A stretch of 6,791 nucleotides of DNA from Verrucomicrobiota bacterium (GTDB taxonomy: Bacteria; Verrucomicrobiota; Verrucomicrobiia; Limisphaerales; JACRJZ01), in NCBI GenBank assembly GCA_022711695.1, contig JAKLEJ010000193.1, positions 1-6,791 of the forward strand, in the 5' to 3' direction. The notes under the pieces were generated by a model. That model was not told the DNA's origin. It searched no databases and saw nothing but the letters and a program-made list of their open reading frames with translations. A program made the translations under genes and the position numbers. Shown piece by piece: positions 6,069-6,791 of this stretch. Positions within the stretch are counted from its first letter, which is position 1; the number at the start of each line of letters is the position of its first letter.

Positions 6069-6791
6069 TTAACTCCTGCGGTCCTTGATGGCTTGGAGAA
6101 TGTCGGACACGGCGTCGGTTCGCGGACGCACTCCCACGTTGCCCCGGCCATGGATGCGCACAGCCACCGCCGCGGCGGTCTGCTCCTTGCCTCCCACGAT
6201 CAGCATGGTGTGGACCCTGGCTTCCTCGGCCCGTTGGATGCGCCCCTGCAGCTTGTCGTTGCTGAACTCGACGGTCGCCCGCACGAACTGCGCCCGCAGT
6301 TCCCGGGCGATGTCCTCGGCGTAGCCCACCTGGTCGCCGGTCACCGGCAGCACCCGCACCTGCTCCGGCGCCAGCCAGAGCGGAAAATTGCCGGCGTAAT
6401 GCTCGATCAGGAACCCCACGAATCGCTCGTGCGTCCCCAGCGGCGCCCGGTGAATGCACAGGGGCGTCTTGTCGGTGTTGTCCTTGTCCCGGTAAACCAG
6501 CCCGAACCGGGAGGGCACCGCGAAGTCCACCTGGTTGGTGGCGATGGTGAACTCGCGGCCGATCGCGCTCCAGACCTGCACATCGATCTTCGGCCCGTAG
6601 AACGCCGCCTCGTTAGCCACTTCCACGTGCTGGATGCCGCTTTCCTTTAGCACCCGCCGCACCATGTCCTCGGTCTGCTTCCAAAGCTCGGGCTGATCCA
6701 CGAACTTCTGGCCCAGCTTGGCGGGGTCGTGGGTGCTGAAGCGCATGACATACTTCTCGATGCCGAAGATCTTGAAGTACTTCAGGTACAT
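6069..6791 (-). CDS. thrS: Threonyl-tRNA synthetase, C-terminal part (5' end outside window)
   Basis: 240 visible residues of a class II threonyl-tRNA synthetase, which charges tRNA-Thr with threonine in the cytoplasm. The frame remains open at the right edge. The first visible methionine is internal, because the TGS and editing domains and motifs 1 and 2 are missing. Visible are the EAAFYGPKID stretch (61-70), NQVDFAVPSRF (86-96), class II motif 3 in HRAPLGTHERF (114-124), and then the anticodon-binding domain from about LAPEQVRVLPV (140-150) to the end. These stretches match ThrRS rather than ProRS, GlyRS or HisRS, which share the anticodon domain. The visible part looks intact, with no frameshift. 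The stop (TAA, 6069-6071) is 6 bp from that of bioD, so the gene is not followed by infC or other usual partners. Confidence 0.95.
   Translation of the reverse strand: MYLKYFKIFGIEKYVMRFSTHDPAKLGQKFVDQPELWKQTEDMVRRVLKESGIQHVEVANEAAFYGPKIDVQVWSAIGREFTIATNQVDFAVPSRFGLVYRDKDNTDKTPLCIHRAPLGTHERFVGFLIEHYAGNFPLWLAPEQVRVLPVTGDQVGYAEDIARELRAQFVRATVEFSNDKLQGRIQRAEEARVHTMLIVGGKEQTAAAVAVRIHGRGNVGVRPRTDAVSDILQAIKDRRS

Noticed and set aside
6067..6073. GGTTAAC resembling one half of a BirA (biotin repressor) box near bioD
   Set aside because: It is at the 3' end of bioD, not upstream, and no partner half-site lies at the required spacing.
4574..6088. 504-codon open frame on the + strand
   Set aside because: It runs antisense to the amidohydrolase and hpf and out of frame through bioD, with low-complexity Gly/Arg/Pro composition and no domain.
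5219..6151. Long N-terminal extension of the hpf frame on the - strand
   Set aside because: The open frame continues upstream, but this part is Arg/Ser-rich antisense of bioD and thrS. The HPF family begins exactly at MKLILTAHN (5218).

Overview
This is a GC-rich bacterial chromosomal window of ordinary gene density, with seven genes or gene parts I can support. The Tat-exported Gfo/Idh/MocA dehydrogenase, of the type abundant in Verrucomicrobiota and Planctomycetota, and the PAS protein with a CxxC...CxxxCxxC tail suggest an environmental Verrucomicrobiota- or Planctomycetota-like organism. This is inferred from protein style only; there is no rRNA or other taxonomic marker beyond partial thrS.

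Layout. On the + strand, 1-540 is the 3' part of a PAS-type sensory gene whose start lies outside the window. It is followed at 599-994 by a small proline-rich membrane protein of unknown function. Facing them on the - strand is a run of four genes, read from right to left: a ribosome hibernation factor (5218-4865), a TRZ/ATZ-type amidohydrolase (4749-3499), a FabG-like short-chain dehydrogenase (3502-2705) and a Tat-exported Gfo/Idh/MocA oxidoreductase (2581-1145). The amidohydrolase and dehydrogenase overlap by 4 bp (ATGA) and are very probably translationally coupled. A 123-bp gap holding a striking 32-bp palindrome separates them from the oxidoreductase. On the right, bioD (5325-6062, +) diverges from hpf across a 106-bp intergenic region that contains several short repeats. 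It converges on the 3' end of thrS (6791-6069, -), with only 6 bp between the two stop codons.

How the genes relate. There is no single obvious pathway. thrS and hpf concern translation and its shutdown in stationary phase. bioD makes dethiobiotin but has no other biotin gene beside it. The amidohydrolase and dehydrogenase pair looks like a small metabolic unit whose substrate cannot be read from sequence; a futalosine-type or purine-nucleoside deaminase is possible. The oxidoreductase probably acts on sugars or cyclitols in the periplasm.

I found no mobile element, CRISPR array, tRNA or rRNA, and no convincing new multi-gene system. The observations most worth a second look are the 2662-2693 palindrome, the repeats around the bioD start, and the two cysteine clusters in the PAS protein.
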